Shown: positions 27,496-35,689, counted from the first letter of the stretch. The stretch: 64,000 nucleotides of DNA from DASTBU01 sp035711845 (GCA_035711845.1 DASTBU010000080.1:1-64000), one strand, 5' to 3'. Notes: generated by a model from the letters alone, not told the origin. A program made the numbers and translations.

Positions 27496-28977
27496 TCAGA
27501 ACTGCAGCACGTTCTCGAAGTACGCGAAGGTCAGCCGATCACCCGCAAAGCTGGCACGGACGACGTCGCTGCCGCGAATCCACCCCAGGTACGCATTGAT
27601 CGACCAGTGCGGCGTAATGGTCCAGTCGGCGGACCCTTCGAGCGCCGTACCGAACGACGTCGATCCGCCCGATCGGCGACCAGCATATCCGAAGATCGTG
27701 CCCCGCCTTTGCGTGGCGCCACTCCCCGCGTACCACAGATCCGCCGGCTCTGCCAGGCGCAGCCAGTGCACATCGCCTCGCACGGTGACCGTCGGATGCG
27801 GCCGCGCGATGACCTGTGCGAAGCGATCGTCGAGGTTCATCGTGGCGTAGGTCGCCGACAGCGAGTATTTCCTGACGGTCGGAAGCATGGGAAAGAACGT
27901 CCCATGCTCGCCGTCAGCTCCATCCTCATCGCCGGACGCGCGATTCCACCCCACGCGCACCCATGGCGTGCCAGGGACGCCCGGCCACTGATAGCCGGCC
28001 TCCGCCGCAAATGCGAGGGCGCTGTGCGAGTCGCCATACCAGTCCCCGCGTTGAGCGGCAAGCCACAGCAGGATGTCGGTTCGTCCCGATCCAGTCGAAT
28101 ACGCCCCCACGATCGTGCCGCCGAAGGTAGTGATGTCCACATCCACTGTCGACGCGCCTCTGCCCGAGTTGTCGGGGCGAGCGGCTACGGCGCGGGTGTC
28201 GCGGTAGTTGTAGATGAATGCCTGCAGATCCGGGCGTCTCACCGGCTTCGACGCCCGGGCGCCGAACGTTCCTCCCAGAACCCGCACCGCCGTCATCGTC
28301 CGGCCCGCACCCTCCTCGAAGCCGCCCTGGGTGGGCCACAGCGCGACGCCTGTCCCCTGCAGCGCCCGGCCATTGCTCCAGTCGCCGCGAATGCCGTCGT
28401 AGGTCCGCTGGTACATCGACCACTCGAACTCGCCGACGAGCCGGGAATCCAGTCGCATGCGCTTGACCGACTCGACGCCGGGATCGCCCGACGTGATTTC
28501 CGCCCCCGACGTGTACGCCATCCTTCCACCGCGGATGTCCAGGCCGGGAAGGATCCGCCTCACCTGGAGGTTCGCAAGACGAACGTAGATCCCACGGCTG
28601 TCGCTGCGGCGGTTGTGATCGAAATAGGCGGCGCCGGTCCCGAGGGGGCCCGGTCCGATCGAGGCTTCGGGCAGACCGGCGAACTGAACGTACTGCAGCG
28701 CGGCGATCGCCTCGTGCCTGGGACCCGTGTGCCGTGTGCCCGCGAACAGCCGGTTGGCGAACGTGGTGTAGTCAGGATCGCCGCCGCCAGGTCTCGGCTC
28801 GAAGAAGCTCCAGGCTTCCACACGCGTCCAGTTGCGTACAAACGTCGTGAACGTGTACTCGGGCGCTGTCGTGCTTACAGCTTGCGGTTCGGGGCCGCTG
28901 CCGTGCTGGCTCTGCGCCGCACCCACGCCGGGTACCAGCAGGACGATCGTGAGCGTGGCGAAGCGAATGAAACGCAT
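27496..28977 (-). CDS. Outer-membrane porin-like beta-barrel, alginate-export family type
   Basis: The 493-aa protein has a signal peptide (MRFIRFATLTIVLLVPGVGAAQ) and alternating amphipathic strands throughout. It ends ...RLTFAYFENVLQF, with the terminal Phe of outer-membrane barrels. Segments such as NRLFAGTRHTGPRHEAIAALQYVQF and GRMAYTSGAEITSGDP resemble the alginate-export porin family. Its position directly before nrfH-nrfA suggests that it lets nitrite, nitrate or another small anion into the periplasm. That substrate is inferred from context; the barrel call is firmer than the family. Confidence 0.7.
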   Translation of the reverse strand: MRFIRFATLTIVLLVPGVGAAQSQHGSGPEPQAVSTTAPEYTFTTFVRNWTRVEAWSFFEPRPGGGDPDYTTFANRLFAGTRHTGPRHEAIAALQYVQFAGLPEASIGPGPLGTGAAYFDHNRRSDSRGIYVRLANLQVRRILPGLDIRGGRMAYTSGAEITSGDPGVESVKRMRLDSRLVGEFEWSMYQRTYDGIRGDWSNGRALQGTGVALWPTQGGFEEGAGRTMTAVRVLGGTFGARASKPVRRPDLQAFIYNYRDTRAVAARPDNSGRGASTVDVDITTFGGTIVGAYSTGSGRTDILLWLAAQRGDWYGDSHSALAFAAEAGYQWPGVPGTPWVRVGWNRASGDEDGADGEHGTFFPMLPTVRKYSLSATYATMNLDDRFAQVIARPHPTVTVRGDVHWLRLAEPADLWYAGSGATQRRGTIFGYAGRRSGGSTSFGTALEGSADWTITPHWSINAYLGWIRGSDVVRASFAGDRLTFAYFENVLQF

Positions 28978-28988
28978 AGAGAAGAAAC

Positions 28989-29036
28989 GCTGAAGGCTGA
29001 AGGCTGAAGTGGGAAGTACAGAGCTTCAGCCTTCAC
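28989..29036. repeat. GGCTGAA heptad array beside the crp/fnr promoter
   Basis: CGCTGAA/GGCTGAA units run 28989-29009, followed by the inverted CTTCAGC-CTTCACC at 29024-29037. The array abuts the TATAAT box at 29040. It also lies just upstream of the porin-nrfHA operon on the other strand. Confidence 0.7.
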
Positions 29037-29039
29037 CCG

Positions 29040-29045
29040 TATAAT
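29040..29045 (+). promoter_or_regulatory. Perfect -10 box (TATAAT) of a probably leaderless crp/fnr transcript
   Basis: TATAAT ends 8 nt before the ATG at 29054, so transcription is expected to begin at or within a base or two of the start codon, and no ribosome-binding site is present. The -35 region (TACAGA at 29017-29022) is poor and lies in the heptad array. Confidence 0.65.
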
Positions 29046-29053
29046 CAAGTTTC

Positions 29054-29767
29054 ATGCCGCAGTCGTCTGGCAGTTCTCGTGCGTCAACGCCCGAAGAGTT
29101 GCTGCGGATCACCCCTGTCTTCCGCGGGCTGTCGTCCGAGGACCGGCGGACCGTTGCGGAGGTGACGACGGTCCGGCGTTTCGAGCGCGGGGACACGATC
29201 TTCGAGCAGGGTATGCCGTCAGATGCGTTCTACACGATCGCGTCAGGACGCGTGAAGATTTTCAGGATGATGCCCTCCGGCAAGGATCTGATCCTGGAGG
29301 TGTTCGGCCCTGGCGACCCGCTCGGCGCGGTGGCCACCTATGCCGGCCGCCCGTTTCCGGCCACGGCGGAGGCGCTGGAAGACACGACCTGCCTCGCGAT
29401 CCCGCGTCCCGCGTTCTTCGCACTGCTCGAGCAGCACTCCTCGCTCGTCCGTGGCCTGCTGCTCGGACTGACCGTGCGCCTCGTGGAGCTGACGAACCGT
29501 CTCGCCGAGCTGAGTGGCGGGCGGGTCGAGTCACGCTTCGCGCGGTTGTTCCTGAAGCTGTCCTCCGAGATGGGCCGCCCGGATCGTGGCGGCGCCTTCG
29601 TGCCGCTGGCGTTGACGCGTCAGGAGCTCGCCGACATGACAGGCACGACAATCGAGACGTGCATCCGGATCATGAGCCGCTGGAGCAAAGAGGGCGTCGT
29701 CCGGACCGAAAAAGACGGATTCGTGGTGCTCGACCGCGAGACGCTCGAGGCGATCGCGGAACAATAG
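29054..29767 (+). CDS. Crp/Fnr-family transcription regulator
   Basis: The 237-aa protein has an N-terminal cyclic-nucleotide-binding fold (ITPVFRGLSSEDRRTVAEV through the beta-roll ending in IPRPAFFALL) and a C-terminal winged helix. In the latter, LTRQELADMTGTTIETCIRIMSRW is the recognition region with the FNR-like E..xR pattern. It lacks the N-terminal cysteines that hold the FNR [4Fe-4S] cluster, so it is not a classic O2 sensor; a haem-, NO- or ligand-sensing role is possible. It is divergent from the porin-nrfHA operon and is a likely regulator of it. The transcript seems leaderless. Confidence 0.88.
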   Translation: MPQSSGSSRASTPEELLRITPVFRGLSSEDRRTVAEVTTVRRFERGDTIFEQGMPSDAFYTIASGRVKIFRMMPSGKDLILEVFGPGDPLGAVATYAGRPFPATAEALEDTTCLAIPRPAFFALLEQHSSLVRGLLLGLTVRLVELTNRLAELSGGRVESRFARLFLKLSSEMGRPDRGGAFVPLALTRQELADMTGTTIETCIRIMSRWSKEGVVRTEKDGFVVLDRETLEAIAEQ

Positions 29768-29784
29768 CGGAATCGATCGACTGA

Positions 29785-30870
29785 TCACCTCGCGAGGCTG
29801 GCGCTCTGGCCCTCGACCGACGATTTCGCGGACCACAGGACCTTTTCGAGGTTGTGACGGCTACGCTTCTGCACTGTCGCCCGCGGAATGCGGCGAAGCC
29901 AGCCGCTGAGCGATCGCGTGCGCGCCCGACTCACGGCGATCAGGTAGAAGCCCTTGTCGGCATCCGCCGGCGGCGGCTGGAGCGCGATCAGGAACATCAC
30001 CGCCGCATCGAGGTAATGCGCGGCGTACAGCTGGGTGCTGCCGATCACGATTGGCCGCTCCGGCTGGTTCGACGACGGCTCTGGCGAGTAGATGGCCTGA
30101 TAGGTGATCCTCAGCACCGGCCGGATCTCGAAGTCCTCCTTCGACCAGTACACGAACCCCACGCTGCCCGGGAGCGGCCTGCCTGCAGGATCCCGCAGGT
30201 GCGCGAGCAGCCCCGGCGCCAGGTAACGGATGAACGCGGTCTCGGTCAGCAGCAGCGCCTGCTCGTCGGCGACGGCTACACGCTCCTCCTTGTTGGCGAA
30301 CACGGGAAGCGCCTTCGCGCCGTGTCTGCTGTAGCCCGCGACATACGAGGCGAGCACCTCGCGCCAGATTGACGCCGACTCTTCCTGCCACGCCGGAGAG
30401 TTCCACTTCACGTCCCGCTGAAACCGCATGATGTCGGCATCCGACAGCCGCACGCGGCAGTCGCCCGGACGGCACGCTCGCAGGTCGAGATCGTAGGGCT
30501 CGAACGGTACGGCGTTCAGGTCGTCGGGCCCGTACGGGTTGGTGAGCACGCCAGCACCCATGAGAGCGCTGCTGCGTTCCAGAAAGTCGATCGTGCGCAG
30601 GCGCTCGACAAGGGCCTCGCGCCGTCCCCTGATGCGTACCGCGCCGGCCACCGCCACCTGACGGCGATCCGTCTCGATCAGCCGCGCGACGGCGTCACCC
30701 CTCTCAACGGCGGCGATCTCATCCCCCGACAGGCCGACCTGCTGCAGCACCTCCACAGGGGCTGGCCGCTGCTCCCCCCGGGCGTACGGCCTGGATCCGC
30801 TCACAAGTGCCGCGGTGGTGGCACCCAGCAGGAGCGCCCGGGCTGAAAGGGCTCGTATGATGAAAGTCAT
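29785..30870 (-). CDS. Exported protein of unknown function (361 aa)
   Basis: The protein has a signal-like N-terminus (IIRALSARALLLGATTAALVSGSRPYA) and no further membrane helix. Visible landmarks are a DLDLRACRPGDCRVRLSDADI segment with two cysteines, a central TETAFIRYLAPGLLAHLRDPAGRPLPGSVGFVYWSKEDFEIRPVLRIT region, and a basic C-terminus. I do not recognise the family. It starts at the ATG at 30870 behind GGGGGTG and is divergent from the hemerythrin-like gene, with only 37 nt between the start codons. It converges on the crp/fnr gene. Confidence 0.8.
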   Translation of the reverse strand: MTFIIRALSARALLLGATTAALVSGSRPYARGEQRPAPVEVLQQVGLSGDEIAAVERGDAVARLIETDRRQVAVAGAVRIRGRREALVERLRTIDFLERSSALMGAGVLTNPYGPDDLNAVPFEPYDLDLRACRPGDCRVRLSDADIMRFQRDVKWNSPAWQEESASIWREVLASYVAGYSRHGAKALPVFANKEERVAVADEQALLLTETAFIRYLAPGLLAHLRDPAGRPLPGSVGFVYWSKEDFEIRPVLRITYQAIYSPEPSSNQPERPIVIGSTQLYAAHYLDAAVMFLIALQPPPADADKGFYLIAVSRARTRSLSGWLRRIPRATVQKRSRHNLEKVLWSAKSSVEGQSASLAR

Positions 30871-30893
30871 AGGGCGCGCACCCCCGGTAACAG

Positions 30894-30899
30894 TATCGT
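30894..30899 (+). promoter_or_regulatory. Possible -10 box of a leaderless hemerythrin-like gene
   Basis: TATCGT lies 8 nt before the ATG at 30908, the same spacing as at the crp/fnr gene, and no Shine-Dalgarno is seen in the intervening T-tract. The match to TATAAT is only moderate. Confidence 0.3.
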
Positions 30900-30907
30900 T
30901 TTTTTTC

Positions 30908-31294
30908 ATGGAGCCGAGCGACGCCCTTTCACGCCTCGCCGACCTGCAGCGCTCCCTCGAAGCCCGTACCCAGGCGCTCGACGGGTCGCCGGAGTCCGTG
31001 CTCGACATCGGACCGGTAGTGCTCGATTTTGCCGCAACCGAGGAGCAGGCGTTCCTGCCGCTGCTGGAGTTGCTCGAGCCGGCCGTTCGTGCCGAATTGG
31101 ACGGCGAGCACGAGTCGCTCTTACAGGATCTCGATCTGCTCCGGTGGCTCGTCGACACGACGCCGGAGTCCACCGACGTCGCGGTACTGGCAGAGGCACT
31201 CACGAGTCGCCTCCGCCGCCACATCGCCAGGGACGGCCGCCTGCTTGCCCAGGCGCAACGCCTGGAGCGAGCAGGACGCAATCGGAAGAAGTAG
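30908..31294 (+). CDS. Degenerate hemerythrin-like (HHE) helical protein (128 aa)
   Basis: The helical layout and spacing resemble HHE hemerythrin domains: TEEQAFLPLLELL for the first HxxxE segment, ELDGEHESLLQDLDLL for the middle, and LRRHIARDGRLLAQAQ for the H..(E) segment. Only two histidines remain at expected positions, so a di-iron site is probably incomplete. It has no signal peptide and should be cytoplasmic. Start ATG at 30908, directly after a T-rich tract. Hemerythrin-like proteins often accompany nitrite/NO metabolism, which fits the nrf genes nearby. Confidence 0.6.
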   Translation: MEPSDALSRLADLQRSLEARTQALDGSPESVLDIGPVVLDFAATEEQAFLPLLELLEPAVRAELDGEHESLLQDLDLLRWLVDTTPESTDVAVLAEALTSRLRRHIARDGRLLAQAQRLERAGRNRKK

Positions 31295-31316
31295 TCTGGA
31301 TGGGCGGCCGGGCGGA

Positions 31317-31766
31317 TCAGGCGAGAGGCTTTTCCAACCAACCGCCGGCACAGCGTTCCGCGATGGTGACGTACCCCCGCCGGTCGAGCGGGGCAGCAAC
31401 CTCTTTCGGTGGCATCAAGACGAGGCGGCGGCATCCGCCCGCGATCCCGGCGAGCTCCAGCGCATCGAGAAGCGCATGGACCACGTCGGGCGTGCTGCAC
31501 CCGCACGTCCGGTCCAGCCCGATATCCGGCACCCGGAGCTCCACGTCGTTCTTGTTGCAGGTGGCGACCGCAACGATCTGGTCGCCGCAGTGCACGGTGA
31601 CGCGCGACCACGTCTGCAACCTGTCCAGCCGCGCCTCGGTCAGCATGCTGCCCGGAAACAGGCGGCGCATGTCGCCGGCCGGCAGCGGATCGCAATCGGG
31701 TCCGGTGACCCTTATGTCGAGTGTCTGCACTTGGTCGTCATTGGCAACGTGCCTGTGTGGATGCAT
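31317..31766 (-). CDS. Hypothetical protein, possibly GNAT-like (149 aa)
   Basis: The gene starts at the ATG at 31766 behind GAGAGAAG. The protein contains SRVTVHCGDQIVAVATCNKNDVELRVPDIGLDRTC and then VVHALLDALELAGIAGGCRRLVLMPP, ending GYVTIAERCAGGWLEKPLA. The alternating strands and final strand-loop resemble an acetyltransferase fold with a shifted acetyl-CoA loop, but no clear motif A (Q/RxxGxG/A) is present. It has five to six cysteines. It is convergent with the hemerythrin-like gene and has no clear promoter. Function unknown. Confidence 0.6.
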   Translation of the reverse strand: MHPHRHVANDDQVQTLDIRVTGPDCDPLPAGDMRRLFPGSMLTEARLDRLQTWSRVTVHCGDQIVAVATCNKNDVELRVPDIGLDRTCGCSTPDVVHALLDALELAGIAGGCRRLVLMPPKEVAAPLDRRGYVTIAERCAGGWLEKPLA

Positions 31767-31814
31767 GGCTTCTCTCGGGTGCTCGCTGAACTCCCGCCTG
31801 GTGATCTAACTAGA

Positions 31815-31923
31815 CCGGGGGGCTTCTCCCCGCCGACCCCGCATCGCGCCCGTGGCGCGCCCTAGTCCGTTGTGCGGCCCCGCAACGCGTACGAAAGTCT
31901 CGTTTCGAGCCGCATGACGGACT
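31815..31923. repeat. Dispersed repeat copy 1, ending in a 15-bp inverted repeat, at the 3' end of activator 1
   Basis: This stretch shares with 45530-45672 the segments GGGGGGCTTC-CCCCGCC, GCGCCCGTGGCGCGCC, and a final stem-loop whose arms are AGTCCGTTGTGCGGC (31864-31878) and GCCGCATGACGGACT (31909-31923). The right arm touches the stop codon of the sigma-54 activator gene, so it would form a terminator-like hairpin on its mRNA. Confidence 0.8.
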
Positions 31924-32932
31924 AACTCTCGGCGTCCTCGAGATGGTCGAGACCGAGCTTCCGGATCCGGTCCCCGAGCGTGGACCGCTTGATCTGGAGC
32001 AGTTCGGCGGCCTTCGACTTGTTGCCGTGATTGATCTTCAGCGCCCAGGCGATCAGGTGCGTCTCGACCTCGTGCAACCGTTCGTCGAGCGACACGGCTG
32101 CCGGATGCGTCTGGTGTTCGATCCGCGGGGGCGGTGTCTGAATCTGGCTGTGGAACAGGATGCTTGCCGGCATGCACCCGCATCGCACCCGGTTGCAGGT
32201 GCAGGTCTGAGCGATGCGCTCGCAGGCGTTCTCGAGCTCCCGGACGTTGCCGGGCCAGGGGTACCGCATGAACGCTTCTCGAACCGTGTGCGACAGCTCC
32301 GGCACGCGATCGGTGCGGTCCCGGAAGAACCGCTTCATGAAGTGGTCCGTCAGCAGGGGGATGTCTTCACGCCGCTCCCGCAGCGGGGGGAGCCAGATCG
32401 GCACGACGTTCAGCCGATAGTAGAGATCCTCGCGGAACTTGCCTTCGGCCACGAGCTGCTTCAGGTTGCGCTTGGAGCCGGTAATCACGCGGACGTCCAC
32501 GGGCAGGGCGCGCGTCCCGCCGACCCGCTCCACAGTCCGCTGCTGCAGCACGCGAAGCAGCTTCACCTGCACGGACGCCGGCACATCGTCGATGTCGTCG
32601 AGGAAGATCGTGCCGCCGTCGGCCATCTCGAAGCGGCCCGGCCGATCCTTGACGGCGCCGGTGAACGACCCGCGCTCGTGCCCGAAGAGCTCCGATTCGA
32701 TGAGCGTCTCGGTGAGGATCGCGCAGCTGACCGCGACGAAGGGTCGGCGGCGGCGACGGCTCGAATGGTGGATCAGATTGGCGACCATCTCCTTGCCCGT
32801 GCCTGTCTCCCCGACGACGAGCACGTTGCTTTCGCTCTCGGCGATAACCCGGACGAAGTCGAAGACGGCCCGCATGCGCGGGCTGCGCCCGACGACGACC
32901 GAGTCGATGGAGAAGGTGCGATCGGTCGACAT
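31922..32932 (-). CDS. Sensor-less sigma-54 activator with Cys-rich segment (activator 1)
   Basis: The protein is an enhancer-binding AAA+ ATPase of PspF-like layout (336 aa): no receiver, GAF or PAS domain. The AAA+ core has Walker A GETGTGKE and the sigma-54-contacting loop as GSFTGA (usual GAFTGA). Walker B is FLDDID, where the usual DE is DD. RELENACERIAQTCTCNRVRCGC gives five cysteines just after the core. The C-terminal Fis-type helix-turn-helix is NKSKAAELLQIKRSTLGDRI. The start at 32932 (MSTDRT) fits the predicted promoter; ATG at 32977 has a better ribosome site but would leave a 5-nt leader. It is divergent from hemN and shares its dyad. A redox or metal response through the cysteines is inferred. 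Confidence 0.88.
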   Translation of the reverse strand: MSTDRTFSIDSVVVGRSPRMRAVFDFVRVIAESESNVLVVGETGTGKEMVANLIHHSSRRRRRPFVAVSCAILTETLIESELFGHERGSFTGAVKDRPGRFEMADGGTIFLDDIDDVPASVQVKLLRVLQQRTVERVGGTRALPVDVRVITGSKRNLKQLVAEGKFREDLYYRLNVVPIWLPPLRERREDIPLLTDHFMKRFFRDRTDRVPELSHTVREAFMRYPWPGNVRELENACERIAQTCTCNRVRCGCMPASILFHSQIQTPPPRIEHQTHPAAVSLDERLHEVETHLIAWALKINHGNKSKAAELLQIKRSTLGDRIRKLGLDHLEDAES

Positions 32933-32993
32933 GGACGCCGGCCTTTGAACTGCTGGAGCGGTAGCTTCTTCGAACATTCCAGTCACCCCTACC

Positions 32994-33008
32994 GCAACCT
33001 CGATGCCA
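32994..33008 (-). promoter_or_regulatory. sigma-54 promoter of activator 1
   Basis: The minus strand reads TGGCATCGAGGTTGC, a full consensus match; predicted start about 32982. It implies that the activator gene is itself sigma-54 dependent, possibly autoregulated through the dyad at 33128-33143. Confidence 0.7.
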
Positions 33009-33127
33009 GCCCGGGAGCAGGCGGCGAAAGCCCGGGGCATCCTCTATTTGACCCGCAATTTCACTGGGGAATTTTTCGGTAGGGCAGCGAAGGATCCCCC
33101 GGCGGACGGACGGGGAAGCCGGCCTGG

Positions 33128-33143
33128 CGCCGACTTTTCGGCA
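33128..33143. promoter_or_regulatory. Shared enhancer dyad between activator 1 and hemN
   Basis: CGCCGACTTTTCGGCA fits YGCCGR-N4-YCGGCR. It is 120 bp from the activator-1 promoter and 85 bp from the hemN promoter, both normal enhancer distances. A half-site (CCCGGCA) is also present at 33200-33206. Confidence 0.5.
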
Positions 33144-33227
33144 CCCGCGTCCGGGCAGGGAAATCCGACCTCTGAAATCGTCAGCAAATCCTACGGATTC
33201 CCGGCAGGGCGCTCGTCGGCCCACTCG

Positions 33228-33242
33228 CGGCACGCTCTTTGT
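33228..33242 (+). promoter_or_regulatory. sigma-54-like promoter of the hemN operon
   Basis: CGGCACGCTCTTTGT matches the -24 block fully; the -12 is TTGT instead of TTGC. The predicted start (about 33254) is only 3 nt before the hemN ATG, so either the transcript is nearly leaderless or this match is not the functional start. Confidence 0.5.
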
Positions 33243-33256
33243 GAACAGGGTTGGCC

Positions 33257-34654
33257 ATGACCCCGGTGACGACGGACAACGTGGCCTCGCTGCTGCGCCA
33301 GTACGACAGGCCAGGCCCGCGCTACACGTCCTATCCCACGGCGGTCGAGTTCAACGAGTCCTTCGACGAGGCTGCCTACCGCGGACGCCTCGACGCGGCC
33401 TCCTCGATACCCGACGAGCCGCTGTCCCTCTACCTCCACTTGCCCTTCTGCGAGGCCAGGTGCTCGTACTGCGGGTGCATGGTGATCATCACGCAGAAGC
33501 GTGAGGTCGCCGCCCGGTATCTCGACTACCTCGACAGGGAAATCGAGATGCTCGCCCGGGCGCTCAGGGACCGCCGCCGAATCGTCCAGCACCACTGGGG
33601 GGGCGGAACGCCGACCTATCTGACCCCGGCCCAGATGACCCGGCTCCATCGCACGGTCGAACGCTGGTTCGAGTTCGACCCGGACGCCGAACAGGCCATC
33701 GAGATCGACCCGCGGGTGACGACCCGGGAGCAGCTCGATCTCCTGCGGTCGCTCGGGTTCAACCGTCTGTCCATGGGGGTCCAGGACTTCACGCCGGACG
33801 TGCAGGAAGCGATCAACCGCCGCCAGTCGGAGGCGATGACGAGGGACCTGTACGATTACGCGCGTTGCGCCGGCTTCGATTCGATCAACGTCGATCTGAT
33901 TTACGGGCTGCCGCGGCAGGGGCTCGACACGTTCCGCCGAACGCTCGACTCCGTCGTGGACATGCGGCCGGAGCGCATCGCGGTCTACTCCTACGCGCAC
34001 GTGCCGTGGCTGCGCCCCCATCAGAAGGACATCAGCACCGCCGACCTGCCAGACGCGGGCCTGAAGTTCGAGCTGTTCGGCGCCGCGATCGAAACGTTCC
34101 TGGCAGGCGGCTACTCCGCGATCGGCATGGATCACTTCGCGCTCCCCGGCGATGAGCTGGCGCTTGCTGCAGCAGCGCGAAAGCTGCACCGCAACTTCAT
34201 GGGCTACACCACGCGGCCGGCGTCCGACATGTTCGGCGCGGGCGTCTCGTCCATCGGCGACGTTCGCGGGGCGTTCGCCCAGAACGAGAAGAAGCTTCCG
34301 CGCTACTACGAGGCGATCGACGCCGGCCGGTTCCCGATTGAGCGCGGCTATGCGCTGACACCGGACGATCTCGTGCGGCGGTTCGTGATCACCGAGCTGA
34401 TGTGCAACTTCCACGTCAGCCGCGCCGTCGTGGGCGAGCGGTTCGGACTCGACTTCGACCGGTATTTCGCATCGGAGCTGACGGGCCTGGCCGGCAACGC
34501 GGGCCCCGTCGCCGACGGGTTTCTTCGGATCGACGCCGATGGGCTCACCGTAACCGGCCCGGGACGACTCTTCGTTCGCAATATCTGCATGGCGTTCGAC
34601 CGTTATCTGCCAACGCACCAGGCCGGACGGCCGGTATTCTCCAGGACCATCTGA
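33257..34654 (+). CDS. hemN: Oxygen-independent coproporphyrinogen III oxidase HemN
   Basis: This radical-SAM enzyme decarboxylates coproporphyrinogen III to protoporphyrinogen IX without O2. The 465-aa protein has RPGPRYTSYPTA near the N-terminus, the cluster motif CEARCSYCGC (CxxxCxxC, about residues 64-71), HWGGGTPTYL and NVDLIYGLPRQ. The YTSYPT start and the C-terminal HemN domain separate it from HemW. ATG at 33257 is preceded by AGGG. It is first of three haem genes (hemN-hemH-hemY) that are butted end to start, supplying haem for the many cytochromes in this region. Confidence 0.95.
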   Translation: MTPVTTDNVASLLRQYDRPGPRYTSYPTAVEFNESFDEAAYRGRLDAASSIPDEPLSLYLHLPFCEARCSYCGCMVIITQKREVAARYLDYLDREIEMLARALRDRRRIVQHHWGGGTPTYLTPAQMTRLHRTVERWFEFDPDAEQAIEIDPRVTTREQLDLLRSLGFNRLSMGVQDFTPDVQEAINRRQSEAMTRDLYDYARCAGFDSINVDLIYGLPRQGLDTFRRTLDSVVDMRPERIAVYSYAHVPWLRPHQKDISTADLPDAGLKFELFGAAIETFLAGGYSAIGMDHFALPGDELALAAAARKLHRNFMGYTTRPASDMFGAGVSSIGDVRGAFAQNEKKLPRYYEAIDAGRFPIERGYALTPDDLVRRFVITELMCNFHVSRAVVGERFGLDFDRYFASELTGLAGNAGPVADGFLRIDADGLTVTGPGRLFVRNICMAFDRYLPTHQAGRPVFSRTI

Positions 34655-35689
34655 ATGAAGACACACGAACAGACGGGGGTCCTTCTCTTCAACCTTGGGG
34701 GTCCGGAGGATCTCGCCTCGGTAGAGCCATTCCTCGTCAATCTTTTTTCCGACCGCGAGATCATCGAGTTGCCGTTCGGCGCACGGCTGCAGCCGCTCAT
34801 GGCGCGGCTCATCGCCCGGATGCGCGGACCGTCGGTTCGCAGCAACTACCAGCGAATCGGCGGGGGATCGCCGCAGCTGCGGATCACCCAGGCGCAGGCC
34901 CGGGCGCTCGAAGAGCGTCTGAACGGGTTCGGCGGCCGCAGTCCGGTCAAGGTGTTCATCGCGATGCGCTATTCGAAACCCTCCGCAGCCGATGCGCTGG
35001 AAGCGATGGCGGCTGCCGGAATCCGGCGGGTGCTGACGCTCACGCTCTTTCCGCACTACTCGAAGGCGACGACCGGCTCCTCGCGGAACGAGTTCGATCG
35101 CGTGCTCTCGAGCCCCCGTTGGCGGGCGCATGGGTTCGACGTGGAGCATATCGAAGCGTATCCAGACGATCCGCGGTATCTCGACGCCATGACGGCCACC
35201 GTGCGGGACGCCTGGCAGAGGATTCCGGAGCAACGGCGGCACCACACGGTGATCCTGTTCAGCGCGCACGGCCTCCCCCAGAAGTTCATCGACGAAGGGG
35301 ACCCGTACGTGCAGCACATCGACGCCACCCGCTGGGGAATCCTGCAGCGGCTGAATCTGCCGAACCGCCAGCTTCTCGCGTACCAGTCGAGGACCGGCCC
35401 GGTGAAATGGCTCGGGCCCGGCACCGAAGAAATCATCGAGGAGCTCGGCCGGGATGGGGTCAGGGATCTGCTGATCGTTCCGCTGTCGTTCGTCTCGGAT
35501 CACATCGAGACGCTGTACGAGGTGGACATGCTGTTCAAGGAGACAGCGGACCGCGCAGGTATCACCGGGTACTACAGGCCAGAGGCGCTCAACGCACATC
35601 CGCTCTTCATCGACGCGCTCGCCGGGCTGGTGAGCGATTGGCTGGAGCTCGAAGCCACCGAGTACGACGCCGTCGGGGCGACGGTATGA
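34655..35689 (+). CDS. hemH: Ferrochelatase HemH
   Basis: Ferrochelatase inserts Fe(II) into protoporphyrin (or coproporphyrin). The 344-aa protein begins with TGVLLFNLGGPEDLASV. It has MRYSKPSAADALEAM, the TLFPHYSKATTGSS region and the catalytic His in ILFSAHGLPQKFIDEGDPY. A late GPGTEEIIEELGRDG block and FVSDHIETLYEVD fit the family. The ATG follows the hemN stop directly with no gap, and the gene overlaps hemY by 4 nt, so the operon is tightly coupled. Confidence 0.95.
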   Translation: MKTHEQTGVLLFNLGGPEDLASVEPFLVNLFSDREIIELPFGARLQPLMARLIARMRGPSVRSNYQRIGGGSPQLRITQAQARALEERLNGFGGRSPVKVFIAMRYSKPSAADALEAMAAAGIRRVLTLTLFPHYSKATTGSSRNEFDRVLSSPRWRAHGFDVEHIEAYPDDPRYLDAMTATVRDAWQRIPEQRRHHTVILFSAHGLPQKFIDEGDPYVQHIDATRWGILQRLNLPNRQLLAYQSRTGPVKWLGPGTEEIIEELGRDGVRDLLIVPLSFVSDHIETLYEVDMLFKETADRAGITGYYRPEALNAHPLFIDALAGLVSDWLELEATEYDAVGATV

